Position numbers and translations under genes: made by a program. 64,000 nucleotides of DNA from JAVBSN01 sp031556525. GTDB lineage: Bacteria > Bacillota > Clostridia > Lachnospirales > Lachnospiraceae. Location of the stretch: the NCBI GenBank assembly GCA_031556525.1, contig JAVBSS010000003.1:62001-126000 (forward strand), read 5' to 3'. The notes below the pieces were generated by a model that was not told the DNA's origin, searched no databases, and worked only from the letters and a program-made list of their open reading frames with translations. Positions 26,054 to 35,119 of this stretch are shown piece by piece; positions within the stretch are counted from its first letter, which is position 1; the number at the start of each line of letters is the position of its first letter.

Positions 26054-27342
26054 AGCCCTCTAAAATCCTTCTTCATTAATTCTTTTATCTCATATCCAGA
26101 ACCTTTCTCTGGTATATAATACGCATCTTTAATTAATTCAACTCTCTTTTCTCGTAACTCATCTTCACCATTTTCTAATTTTGACAGAATATCCTTCATC
26201 TCATCCCAGTCTTTTACCCAATAAAAACCTTCTGATATTTTCTTGGCGAAATCATTAAGATGTGTTTCTTTATAAGTAAATATAATAGGTTTACCTGTTA
26301 GAAAATACTCTGGTATTATAGATGATTCATCTGTAATTAGTACATCTGATGAATAGAAACTTGGTAAGTACTCTTGTTGCTCATCGATAGATGCATTATC
26401 TAAAGTTCTATAACATTCTTTATATGCTTCAACCTCTGTTTCTGTCATCTGTTTTCTAGAAATGTATTCTGAAAATGCCTGTGGGTGAGGTCTAAACAAA
26501 AATTCCATATCTGTATGTTCTCTTACATAGTCTACTAATAAATCTTTAAATTCAAAAAACGTACAATTATTTTCTTCTGTGTTCCACCTAGGAGTCCACA
26601 TAACTCGCATTTTTCTATCTGTGCCCTTGTAATTCCATGACTCACTTTCACAACCTATATATTTCTTACCTTCATCTATTTTAGGATAACCTGTAAGCGC
26701 TACTCTGTTGGTCTTGTGAATACAATTATCGTTCACTCGGTTAACATAATATTTACGCATTTCTTCAAACTCTGCAAAATGAAAATATGTGTTCTTCAGA
26801 TAACTTATAGGAAAGGACTCTTCAGCTATATACCCATCCATAAATGGCATTCCATAATGTATGTATCCTATCTTAGTATACATTGAAACTATATTGCTTT
26901 GATACTCAGGCGGTCTACATATATCGTAAGGTGTTTGAAAAAACAAGTAATCTGGCTCTAAACTTTGTAGATCAAACCACTCTTTGCTAACGTAATCGTA
27001 TCCTTCTATTACTCTGCAAGGATAGTTCTTAAAATACTCACTTGCGCCCTCAGAAATATACTCTTCATGAGATAATCCTTTCTTAGGTAGTTGCTTTTTA
27101 TTAGGTATTGTAACAATAGTCACATCGAATTCTTCATCTGCCATACAAGCTTCATATACACTTTTTAAGGCATCCCATAGATGAGCCCTGTGGCATACAA
27201 ATACTACATTTATTTTTTCATTATTTAATACTTTTATCTGTCTCTTCAAGTCAATTATCTGTTGTGAATTAGCAATTATTTTATCGCCATACTTATCATC
27301 CAAATATCCAGATAGAAGTTTATTCAAAATACGATTTACCAT
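26047..27342 (-). CDS. CDP-glycerol/ribitol phosphotransferase-like protein (TagB/TagF/TarL superfamily)
   Basis: 431 residues. Shows family signatures GYPKIDEG, WTPRWNTEE, FLFRPHP and SDVLITDESSIIPEYFLTGKPIIF, the last resembling the donor-binding DxSS motif of glycerophosphotransferases. Because the next two genes make CDP-ribitol, ribitol phosphate is the likely donor, transferred onto a lipid-linked glycan. It is shorter than polymerising TagF/TarL (~700 residues), so it may add a single unit (primase or decoration type) rather than a long chain. Confidence 0.82.
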   Translation of the reverse strand: MVNRILNKLLSGYLDDKYGDKIIANSQQIIDLKRQIKVLNNEKINVVFVCHRAHLWDALKSVYEACMADEEFDVTIVTIPNKKQLPKKGLSHEEYISEGASEYFKNYPCRVIEGYDYVSKEWFDLQSLEPDYLFFQTPYDICRPPEYQSNIVSMYTKIGYIHYGMPFMDGYIAEESFPISYLKNTYFHFAEFEEMRKYYVNRVNDNCIHKTNRVALTGYPKIDEGKKYIGCESESWNYKGTDRKMRVMWTPRWNTEENNCTFFEFKDLLVDYVREHTDMEFLFRPHPQAFSEYISRKQMTETEVEAYKECYRTLDNASIDEQQEYLPSFYSSDVLITDESSIIPEYFLTGKPIIFTYKETHLNDFAKKISEGFYWVKDWDEMKDILSKLENGEDELREKRVELIKDAYYIPEKGSGYEIKELMKKDFRGLC

Positions 27343-27367
27343 TGTTATCTCTCCTTATATAGTTCTA

Positions 27368-28390
27368 CTACTTCCATTCCATAATAGTCTTGCCATAAGA
27401 CTTTTGAATATCTAATTCAAATGCTTTATTAATATCATTAATACCAAAAACCTCAATTTCATTAACTGCCAAATTAGATAAATATGTTACTATCTCTGGA
27501 TTCTTCATAAATATATCAACTGTATTTTCAAAATCAATCCTACCGCTTCTACTACTTCCAAATAATCTTAATCCTTTTTCTAGAACCATTCTTGTATTTA
27601 TAGGAACACCATATTCACTTACACCTAATAGTGCTATTGTTCCTTCTGGTCGTATATAATCTATTATTTGATCTATTGCCTTCTGTGAACCTTCTCCTCC
27701 CACACATTCAAAGGCATGATCCACATAAAAATTCTCAGGTAATTTCTTTACATTATATACTTCATCAGCAAAGGAGAAATCACTTAACTTTTCATCACTT
27801 ATACCTAATATACATAATTTTGTTTCTGGAAACATTACTTTAAATAACATAGCTGTAATATATCCTAGATTACCATCTCCCCATATACCAATACTATCTC
27901 TTCGACTATGAGCTAACTTATCAAATCTAGTAATAGCATGTACACTAACACTAATTAGTTCTATGAAAGCTCCTACACTGTTTGATATTTCATCTGGCAA
28001 CGCTACAATTCTATCTTTAGGTAACGCAACATACTCCTGCATAAATCCATCAAATCCACTTGCTCTAAACTTACTACTTCTTAAATAATTTTCAGCAATT
28101 ACATCATCTGTCTCACTTGGGGTGTTGGGAATCATTATTACCCTCTGACCTACTTGAAACTCCTTATTAGGATCATATATTACTTGTCCTATACCTTCAT
28201 GTATTAATGCCATGGGTAATTTCTCTGCCAATACCGCTGCATCCCTCTTACCTTGATAATAACGTTGGTCTGCATGACAAATAGACAGATGTGTAGGTCT
28301 AACTATCACATCTGTCCCCATTAAGTCTATATCTTGAAACATTATTTCAAACTTTCTAGGTGACACTAATCGGTATATTGTATTTAACAT
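27368..28390 (-). CDS. tarJ: Ribulose-5-phosphate reductase / ribitol-5-phosphate dehydrogenase
   Basis: 340 residues, zinc-type alcohol dehydrogenase fold with SICHADQRYYQG (catalytic Zn cysteine), LIHEGIG, and a Rossmann GIWGDGNLGY motif (~170). Reduces ribulose 5-phosphate to ribitol 5-phosphate. The identification rests mainly on the neighbour: its first 7 bp overlap tarI, the cytidylyltransferase that uses its product. Confidence in the family is high; in the exact polyol it is moderate. Confidence 0.85.
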   Translation of the reverse strand: MLNTIYRLVSPRKFEIMFQDIDLMGTDVIVRPTHLSICHADQRYYQGKRDAAVLAEKLPMALIHEGIGQVIYDPNKEFQVGQRVIMIPNTPSETDDVIAENYLRSSKFRASGFDGFMQEYVALPKDRIVALPDEISNSVGAFIELISVSVHAITRFDKLAHSRRDSIGIWGDGNLGYITAMLFKVMFPETKLCILGISDEKLSDFSFADEVYNVKKLPENFYVDHAFECVGGEGSQKAIDQIIDYIRPEGTIALLGVSEYGVPINTRMVLEKGLRLFGSSRSGRIDFENTVDIFMKNPEIVTYLSNLAVNEIEVFGINDINKAFELDIQKSYGKTIMEWK

Positions 28391-29097
28391 ATTCCTCCAC
28401 CGCCTATTAAGGTTTCTGCAACTTTCAAATCATACGGATAAGTAATCTTTATATTAAATACTTCACCATTGACCAAGTATACTTTTTCGCCACGAATCAC
28501 AAATATTTTAGCTGCATCCGTTAGTATGTTTTTCTCTTCATCATCTAGAGCATTATATAATTCATTTAATTTCTTAACATTAAATGATTGAGGTGTCTGT
28601 CCCTGATATAATTTGCTTCTATCTGGAATATCACTAATAATTGTATTATCTTCACTCTTTACAATAGTATCCGTTGCCTCTATTACTGTATCACAAGCAC
28701 CATATTTTCTTGCTGCCTCAATATTATCCTCTATTATACGATGTGTTACAAATGGTCTAACTGCATCATGCGTTACTATTATCGTATCATCTTCAATACC
28801 ATAATTCGCTTCTATATAAGATGTCGCATTCATGATAGTTTCATTTCTACTATTTCCACCTTCTAACACAACTATTCTACTAGTGTCCTTAATATATTTG
28901 TTAATAAGGTTCTTAGTATGCATAATCCATTGACTAGGACAAAGGACAATAATCTTCTCAAACTTATCATTAATAAAAAACTTCTCAACGGTATGAATTA
29001 ATACCGGTTTCTCTCCTACCATTAAATACTGTTTTGGTTTCTCTTGTTGTCCCATTCTACTACCAACACCACCTGCTAATAATGCCGCAAATACCAT
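28384..29097 (-). CDS. tarI: Ribitol-5-phosphate cytidylyltransferase
   Basis: About 237 residues, IspD/TarI family. MVFAALLAGGVGSRMGQQEKPKQYL is the nucleotide-binding loop (residues 1-25; R14 and K20-K22 region), followed by IVTHDAVRPFVTHR and QGQTPQSFN. Makes CDP-ribitol from CTP. ATG 29097 is preferred because GAGGTG lies 6 nt upstream; an in-frame GTG at 29106 is part of that RBS. Pairing with tarJ argues for TarI rather than IspD. Confidence 0.88.
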   Translation of the reverse strand: MVFAALLAGGVGSRMGQQEKPKQYLMVGEKPVLIHTVEKFFINDKFEKIIVLCPSQWIMHTKNLINKYIKDTSRIVVLEGGNSRNETIMNATSYIEANYGIEDDTIIVTHDAVRPFVTHRIIEDNIEAARKYGACDTVIEATDTIVKSEDNTIISDIPDRSKLYQGQTPQSFNVKKLNELYNALDDEEKNILTDAAKIFVIRGEKVYLVNGEVFNIKITYPYDLKVAETLIGGGGIC

Positions 29098-29115
29098 ATC
29101 TTTCACCTCTTCTAC

Positions 29116-30129
29116 TTAATTAACTCTGTTCTCTGCCGATTGTTTCTTTATCTTTATAAATACAAATTGTATAAGCTTTATTAGAAGCCATATTGTATAA
29201 CCACATTTCTTAATTAATGAGTTATTCTTAAAATCCACCCATTTTCTAGCATTTATTAAATCATCTCTATTAATCTGATACATATAACGTTCTCTTACAT
29301 CATCTGGTATATCATTTCGTTGCTTCCACAAATATAATATTGAATACAAATGCCTAGTGACCGTTTCTTTTTGCAAATTACTATTAATCCTTAATTCTAT
29401 ATCCCAATCCATAATATTAATTATATGCTTCTCGATTTCATTTACAGAATTCCAAGAAGAATTCTCTAGTTGTCGATAATTTGCCATAACATCTGGAATA
29501 TATAGAATGTTACCATGCTCTAATAGATAAAACATAATAATATTATCATCATAGTATCTCTTCGGTATCTTGCTTATTTTCTCTTTATCAAATATATTCC
29601 TAAACATTATTGTATCACTGTGAAAATACATTCCATATTTCCAATAGTCGTTACCGCCTATCTTACGTTTTTCCTCTGCGGTATTCAATAAATGTTTCTT
29701 CTCTTCATTCCAATATACCCATATATTATGAGCACAAGCTATACAATCACTATTTTCTTCCTTCTCTAATTCATCAACTTGTTTTTGCAACTTATTCTCA
29801 TCTATATATACATCATCTCCATCAAGGAATATTAGATATTTACCTGTCGCATTCTTCAACAAATTCAAGCGATTTTTTGAAGCTCTATCTATTCTATTAT
29901 ATGTCTTGTTCTGATTACGCTCCATTACATACAGCTTAATTATCTTTGGGTAACGTTCTTCCCATTCTCTAAGAATATCAATTGTTCCATCACTAGAACC
30001 ATCATCACCAATAAGAATCTCATATTTGAAATTCGTATTCTGATTCATTACACTTTCTAGAGTTTCATTAACATATCCCTTTAAATTGTATGTGGTAATC
30101 ATTACACTTAGTTTAATCGCTTTTTTCAT
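29116..30129 (-). CDS. GT2 glycosyltransferase
   Basis: 337 residues. Single GT-A domain: KLSVMITTYNLKGYV, ILIGDDGSSDGT and IFLDGDDVYI (DxD). The C-terminal ~70 residues contain a hydrophobic helix (~310-330, IWLLIKLIQFVFI), suggesting membrane association. Starts 3 bp after the flippase stop. Acceptor and sugar unknown. Confidence 0.87.
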   Translation of the reverse strand: MKKAIKLSVMITTYNLKGYVNETLESVMNQNTNFKYEILIGDDGSSDGTIDILREWEERYPKIIKLYVMERNQNKTYNRIDRASKNRLNLLKNATGKYLIFLDGDDVYIDENKLQKQVDELEKEENSDCIACAHNIWVYWNEEKKHLLNTAEEKRKIGGNDYWKYGMYFHSDTIMFRNIFDKEKISKIPKRYYDDNIIMFYLLEHGNILYIPDVMANYRQLENSSWNSVNEIEKHIINIMDWDIELRINSNLQKETVTRHLYSILYLWKQRNDIPDDVRERYMYQINRDDLINARKWVDFKNNSLIKKCGYTIWLLIKLIQFVFIKIKKQSAENRVN

Positions 30130-30132
30130 ATA

Positions 30133-31590
30133 TTATTTCTCTTTCATTTCCTTAAATCTCTCTATTATAAGATTTCTCTTCCATACTACAATTCCTATTA
30201 TTATAAATGCTAATGCATATCTTACTAGTATTTTGTCATATACTAAATTTACTAATAAGGTAATAATAAGCATCACCAAACTTACTCCTAATATCCACTT
30301 CTCATCATATATCTTGGCATCATCCAAAGACTTCTTACATGTTATCTTATAGAATACGTAATGTCCTAACGCATATGCTCCATAACAGAATAAGGTTGTA
30401 TATCCTGCTGCATGGTAACCGTATCTAGGTATAAAATACCAGTTAAGCACTACGTTTCCTGCTGCTGCTAATACTGAGGCAATCATAACAAATATATTTT
30501 TCTCACAATAAAATTCCACTGTAGAGAATAAGTCATATAGGAACATAAAAAATACACTTAGTGCAATTGGTGGAATTACATAAACTGCATCTGCATACTT
30601 GCTTCCTGCAAATACATATATAACTTCTGGCACAAACATCATTAATATAAATATACATGATGCTATTAATACCATTAATAAATTACTCATATTTCTCATT
30701 GCCTTATAATTCTTTTGTTTCAAACAACCATATCCCCATGGCAAAAACGAGGCACTAATTGCTGACATTATAAGTTGCATAAGTAAAACTATACTGTAAG
30801 CTATACTATAATTAGCTGTAGCTGTCTTACTCTCTAATTTAGATATCATAATTCTATCTGATTGAGTTAATATAATCTCAGATAAATAATGTGGAATTAG
30901 TGGAATATTGAACTTCAATGCAAATTTCCAAAATTCAGGTATAACAATCCTTCTACCCTTTGCAAAATGATATATCAAGAAGAATCCACAAAATACTACA
31001 TTAACCAAAACTCCTGAAGCTATCTTTGCTACATCCTTATTAACACTGAAATATACTGCTACTATACCAGCAACTATATAAGCTACTGACATTAACATTG
31101 TAACCAATACTAACTTCTTATATTTAAATTCATATCTCTGTCTTCCACTCCAAAACAAAAGTGCTGGATAACATAGCAGATCCATAAATAACAGAATTAC
31201 CAATCCTGTCGACATATCTAGCATTTGATTACACCATTTTCTTGTAATCAAGTAAATAGCAAACGCAGACAACGTAATCATACAATATAGACCTTGCATG
31301 CATGATATATACTCATCCCTAGTTTTACTATCTTCATTCTTTACCATTGCATTATTGAATACACCATATGATAGATTCAACGAAGTAAATATCATTAAAA
31401 TACTCCTCCAAGAATTAAATGTATTCGTCATTCCAAATTGATCTGTAGTCATCATTCTTGTAAATACTGGTGTGGTAATAACATTCAATCCCATTTGTAA
31501 TATATTACAAAATAAAAACCATATTGATGCTTTTGCTGGTATTGATAACTCGTGATATATGTTTAATACTTTTTTAACTAATGCTTTCAT
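30133..31590 (-). CDS. Wzx-type polysaccharide flippase (MOP superfamily)
   Basis: 485 residues with ~12-14 hydrophobic helices and the N-terminal segment FLFCNILQMGLNVITTPVFTRMM typical of O-antigen/capsule flippases. It should flip the undecaprenyl-PP-linked repeat made by this operon across the membrane. Its presence implies a Wzx-dependent or related export route; no clear Wzy polymerase or ABC exporter is in the operon. Confidence 0.87.
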   Translation of the reverse strand: MKALVKKVLNIYHELSIPAKASIWFLFCNILQMGLNVITTPVFTRMMTTDQFGMTNTFNSWRSILMIFTSLNLSYGVFNNAMVKNEDSKTRDEYISCMQGLYCMITLSAFAIYLITRKWCNQMLDMSTGLVILLFMDLLCYPALLFWSGRQRYEFKYKKLVLVTMLMSVAYIVAGIVAVYFSVNKDVAKIASGVLVNVVFCGFFLIYHFAKGRRIVIPEFWKFALKFNIPLIPHYLSEIILTQSDRIMISKLESKTATANYSIAYSIVLLMQLIMSAISASFLPWGYGCLKQKNYKAMRNMSNLLMVLIASCIFILMMFVPEVIYVFAGSKYADAVYVIPPIALSVFFMFLYDLFSTVEFYCEKNIFVMIASVLAAAGNVVLNWYFIPRYGYHAAGYTTLFCYGAYALGHYVFYKITCKKSLDDAKIYDEKWILGVSLVMLIITLLVNLVYDKILVRYALAFIIIGIVVWKRNLIIERFKEMKEK

Positions 31591-31593
31591 CGA

Positions 31594-32595
31594 TTACTCC
31601 ATATGGGCAAAATCATAACAATAAGTCAAATTATTGATATAAGAACTGCCAAAATCTTCTTTACTTGTAATTAAGCCAATATTTAATATTTTCCCCAAGT
31701 CCTCTGTAGCTGTTCCCCAAGAAACATTTTGGTAACCTCTTGCCTTCATCTCTACAAGCATTGAGTAATACATAAATGTCATCGGACTCAATTTATTATA
31801 GCCTTGCTTTGCACCTAGATACTGAGTATGTGCACAAGATGCTTTCTCGAAATAAAACATCATAGAACCAGCTATCATCTCATTCTCTTTGTAAACTCCA
31901 AAGAATTCACATTCTTTTTCCAAACGACTATTCTTAAACTCTAGTAATTCTTCTAATGTATGAACTGGTTTTGTATCATACTTACTTAAGTTCTCACACA
32001 AAATCTCATAAAACTCTTCTACCTCTGAGTCCTCTTTTAAAGATTTTACTTCTAAAGATTCCTTTATACAGTTGTGTACATTTGTACGCTTACCCTGAGC
32101 TAGATTAGATATTATCTCTTCTTTGTATTTGCTAAAATCTACATAGGTACTTAATTCTTTATGTTCAGTAAAACCATGATAAGAAAAGGCATACTGCAAC
32201 AAATCACTATCTACTGTAGAAAATACATCTGAAGTTAATTTCAAAATTGCTTCTTCATAGCCTTCCTCTCGCAAATACTCTTTCAATTCACTTACTAATT
32301 CCATTACATACTTTGCACAATGGTGTTTCTTATCTAATATAAGTCCTCCAAAGGTTGTTCCTCTATGAGAATAGAATACCTTCCTATCATCAAGGAAAAC
32401 CTCGCAAGCTGGGCATATTGCTGCAAGGTTATTTTTTGAATTATATATCATTATAGATGCATCTATAAATTTACCATCTTCATGATAATTCAAGAAACGT
32501 CTACTCTGTAAGAATGTACCATTTACTGACATGTTATCAATAAATTGATCCCACTCTTTCTCTTTATCTGAACTAAACTTCTCAAATCTAAACAT
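31594..32595 (-). CDS. FemAB/GNAT-like acyltransferase
   Basis: 333 residues. N-terminal FDWDQF-like motif (EWDQFIDNMSVNGTFLQSRRFL) and a second GNAT half (~165-300) with LAQGKRTNVHNCIKE, FFGVYKENEMIAGSMMFYF and LSPMTFMYYSMLVEM. Related to FemX/BioF2-like proteins that attach amino acids or acyl groups. Directly after the FdtB-like aminotransferase (10 bp), so it may N-acylate the new amino sugar, standing in for an FdtC acetyltransferase. That role is inference; peptidoglycan bridge formation is the alternative. Confidence 0.78.
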   Translation of the reverse strand: MFRFEKFSSDKEKEWDQFIDNMSVNGTFLQSRRFLNYHEDGKFIDASIMIYNSKNNLAAICPACEVFLDDRKVFYSHRGTTFGGLILDKKHHCAKYVMELVSELKEYLREEGYEEAILKLTSDVFSTVDSDLLQYAFSYHGFTEHKELSTYVDFSKYKEEIISNLAQGKRTNVHNCIKESLEVKSLKEDSEVEEFYEILCENLSKYDTKPVHTLEELLEFKNSRLEKECEFFGVYKENEMIAGSMMFYFEKASCAHTQYLGAKQGYNKLSPMTFMYYSMLVEMKARGYQNVSWGTATEDLGKILNIGLITSKEDFGSSYINNLTYCYDFAHME

Positions 32596-32605
32596 ATAAG
32601 CCCTC

Positions 32606-33703
32606 CTATTTCCAAGAATTTATGGCATCAATAACGTAAGATATCTCTTCATCTGACATTCCATAATACATTGGTATACTAAGCTCTGTATTAGATATAC
32701 TCTCTGCTATTGGGAAATCGCCCTCAGAATATCCTAAGTCTTCATATGCACCTTGTAAATGTATAGGATATGGATAATGTTTATTAGTTCCAATTCCCTT
32801 TTCACTTAAATATTTCTCTAATTCTTCTCTTCTCTCACAACTAACTGCAAATACGTGATAAATATGTGTAGAATCTTCATCTAAGGCTGGTAAACCAACA
32901 TTAGAATTATCAATCTCACTAAGGTATCTATTCGCTATTCTATTTCTATCTGTATTCCATTTATCTAATTGTCCTAGTTTAACTCGTAAAAATGCTGCTT
33001 GCATCTCATCCAAACGAGAGTTATTACCCTTATAGATATGGTGGTATTTATAATCAGAGCCATAGTTTCCTAAAGCTCTTATTTTCTTAGCTAGTTCCTC
33101 ATCATTAGTAACAACAGCTCCTGCATCACCTAATGCTCCTAAATTCTTTCCTGGATAGAAACTAAATCCTGCTGCATCACCTAATGCTCCTGTCTTAACA
33201 CCCTTGTGTTTTGCTCCTTGCGCTTGTGCCGCATCTTCTATTAATTTCAAATTATACTTATCAGCAATTGCCTTAATATCAGTCATGCTTGCTGTCTGTC
33301 CATATAGATGAACAGCTATAATTGCCTTAGTCTTTGATGTTATCTTCTCTTCTATTAATGCTGGGTTAATATTATAAGTCGCTTCTATTGGCTCAACAAA
33401 TATTGGTGTAGCTCCTGCATAAGTAACAGCTAGTGCTGTAGCTATGTACGTATTTGAAGGAATTATAACCTCGTCCCCGTCACCAATTCCATATGCTTTT
33501 AGAATCAAAAACAATGCATCTAATCCATTTCCACATCCTATACAATACTTTGCTCCACAATACTTGGCAAACTCTTTCTCAAACTCTTCTACTTCTTTGC
33601 CTTGTATAAACCAATTATTCGCATATACTTTCTTAAATGCTACTGTTATCTCTTCTTCTATTTCGCTGTGCATATTTTCAAATGATACAAAAGGTATATT
33701 CAT
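32606..33703 (-). CDS. DegT/DnrJ/EryC1 nucleotide-sugar aminotransferase (FdtB-like)
   Basis: 365 residues, PLP enzyme. GCGNGLDAL (~58) and the PLP-lysine motif FSFYPGKNLGALGDAGAV (~180-197, Lys in PGKNLG) are clear, as is RLDEMQAAFL. With the adjacent 3,4-ketoisomerase it should make a dTDP-3-amino-3,6-dideoxyhexose (Fuc3N or Qui3N). RBS TAGGAGAG. No RmlA/RmlB is in the window, so the dTDP-4-keto precursor must come from elsewhere. Confidence 0.9.
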   Translation of the reverse strand: MNIPFVSFENMHSEIEEEITVAFKKVYANNWFIQGKEVEEFEKEFAKYCGAKYCIGCGNGLDALFLILKAYGIGDGDEVIIPSNTYIATALAVTYAGATPIFVEPIEATYNINPALIEEKITSKTKAIIAVHLYGQTASMTDIKAIADKYNLKLIEDAAQAQGAKHKGVKTGALGDAAGFSFYPGKNLGALGDAGAVVTNDEELAKKIRALGNYGSDYKYHHIYKGNNSRLDEMQAAFLRVKLGQLDKWNTDRNRIANRYLSEIDNSNVGLPALDEDSTHIYHVFAVSCERREELEKYLSEKGIGTNKHYPYPIHLQGAYEDLGYSEGDFPIAESISNTELSIPMYYGMSDEEISYVIDAINSWK

Positions 33704-33722
33704 AATTATCTCTCCTATTAAC

Positions 33723-34127
33723 TTACTTCTGTTTTCCTATATGTTGTAAAAATTCATCATAATCTCTTATATAATCATCCTCTGTATAATACTCAGATGC
33801 TAATACCATAAGCACTGCATCAGGTGAGAAGTCAAACATCTCTCTCCACATAGCATTAGATACATATAAGCCTTCATATGGATTATCTAACGGAACTATC
33901 TCTTTTTCTGTTCCATCATCTAATAAAATCTTACAACTTCCATGTATACAAATTAGTATTTGTTCTAGCGCTTTATGTGCATGGTAACCACGTCTAACAC
34001 CCTCTAAAGTATCATACATATAATATACCCTCTTTATCTCGAAAGGAATATCTATAAGCTCCTCTAGGGCAACTAATTGTCCTCTTTCATCACCATGCTG
34101 TTGAAATGCATATTTTCTTACCTGCAT
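33723..34127 (-). CDS. dTDP-4-keto-6-deoxyglucose 3,4-ketoisomerase (FdtA/QdtA family)
   Basis: About 134 residues, single cupin domain. Conserved HxH in RRGYHAHKALEQ plus DERGQLVALEE and YVSNAMWREMFDFSPDAVL. Converts the 4-keto sugar to its 3-keto isomer for the aminotransferase that follows. FdtA and QdtA differ in C4 stereochemistry and cannot be told apart by eye. ATG 34127 is chosen: AAGGAG lies just upstream, and this removes the overlap with the previous gene that a start at 34154 would cause. Confidence 0.88.
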   Translation of the reverse strand: MQVRKYAFQQHGDERGQLVALEELIDIPFEIKRVYYMYDTLEGVRRGYHAHKALEQILICIHGSCKILLDDGTEKEIVPLDNPYEGLYVSNAMWREMFDFSPDAVLMVLASEYYTEDDYIRDYDEFLQHIGKQK

Positions 34128-34141
34128 ATATTTCTCCTTAC

Positions 34142-35101
34142 TTACAAATTCCAAAATTCTATATCATCCAAAAATCCCACTTCTATATTTCTCGGCTTAT
34201 GTGCGCCTCTTAATCTCTGTACAGTATAGCTCCACAAATACCTAATTGCATCTGGATTAACAAACATCCTCAACAACGTCCTTAAGTATAGATTATCTAT
34301 GCTATAAAATATAGATACTTTTTGTCTCTTCTTAACATATTTATTATCTGGATATTCCTCAAACAACATATTGTAAAATGAATCCACATCTTTCTTAAGC
34401 AGTTCTTCAAACTTACTCTTTTTCTTAGAAACTCCACTATTCATCTCATACCAAACTGTATACTCATCTAATAGTCTAACCATCTTTCCTTCTATCGATG
34501 ATAATACTTGGAATATATCTTCTTCATATATAACATATTTCTCTATTTTCTTCAAATATTCAAGGTAAAATTCTGTCTTGTAGCACATGCAAGCTCCCGA
34601 AACATTATCGCTATACAATACTAGGTTCTTAACTATTCTATTATCTGCATCTTGTTTTCTGTAAGCATCTATATCAAACGGATGATTAAAATCGCCATAA
34701 TGCATATTATTATCTTCATCCATATAGTAACCACGCATCAAACCAAAGCAAGCATCACATTTTCTATCTTCCATAAAATTATATATTTTAGCCATTGTAT
34801 CCTTGTTATAAAAAGTATCTCCAGGTCCAAAATCTCTTACATATTTTCCTGATGACTTATTTAAACCAGAAATCAGATTCTTAACTGTTCCTTGATTCTC
34901 TTCATGTGATACTAATGTATAATTATCAAAATCATTCTTCTTAAAGAATTCTTCAATCTCTTCAAAACAATTATTTTCTGAACCATCATCAGAAATAACT
35001 ATCTCATAATCATCAAACTCTTGGGATACAATAGATTTTAATGTCAATAAAACCTTATATATATCTGGATTATACGTAACCACTAATACTGTAAACTTCA
35101 T
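34142..35101 (-). CDS. GT2 glycosyltransferase
   Basis: 319 residues. FTVLVVTYNPDIYK, EIVISDDGSENN and GKYVRDFGPGDTFYN (acidic motif, GPGD in place of a strict DxD). Single GT-A domain with a charged C-terminal extension. Probably adds one sugar of the repeat; specificity unknown. Confidence 0.86.
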   Translation of the reverse strand: MKFTVLVVTYNPDIYKVLLTLKSIVSQEFDDYEIVISDDGSENNCFEEIEEFFKKNDFDNYTLVSHEENQGTVKNLISGLNKSSGKYVRDFGPGDTFYNKDTMAKIYNFMEDRKCDACFGLMRGYYMDEDNNMHYGDFNHPFDIDAYRKQDADNRIVKNLVLYSDNVSGACMCYKTEFYLEYLKKIEKYVIYEEDIFQVLSSIEGKMVRLLDEYTVWYEMNSGVSKKKSKFEELLKKDVDSFYNMLFEEYPDNKYVKKRQKVSIFYSIDNLYLRTLLRMFVNPDAIRYLWSYTVQRLRGAHKPRNIEVGFLDDIEFWNL

Positions 35102-35119
35102 ACTAATTCCTCTCGATTA

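Noticed and set aside
28384..29106. TarI considered as IspD (isoprenoid pathway)
   Set aside because: The families are close, but overlap with a TarJ-like dehydrogenase and a TagB-like transferase next door favours CDP-ribitol synthesis; not fully excluded.
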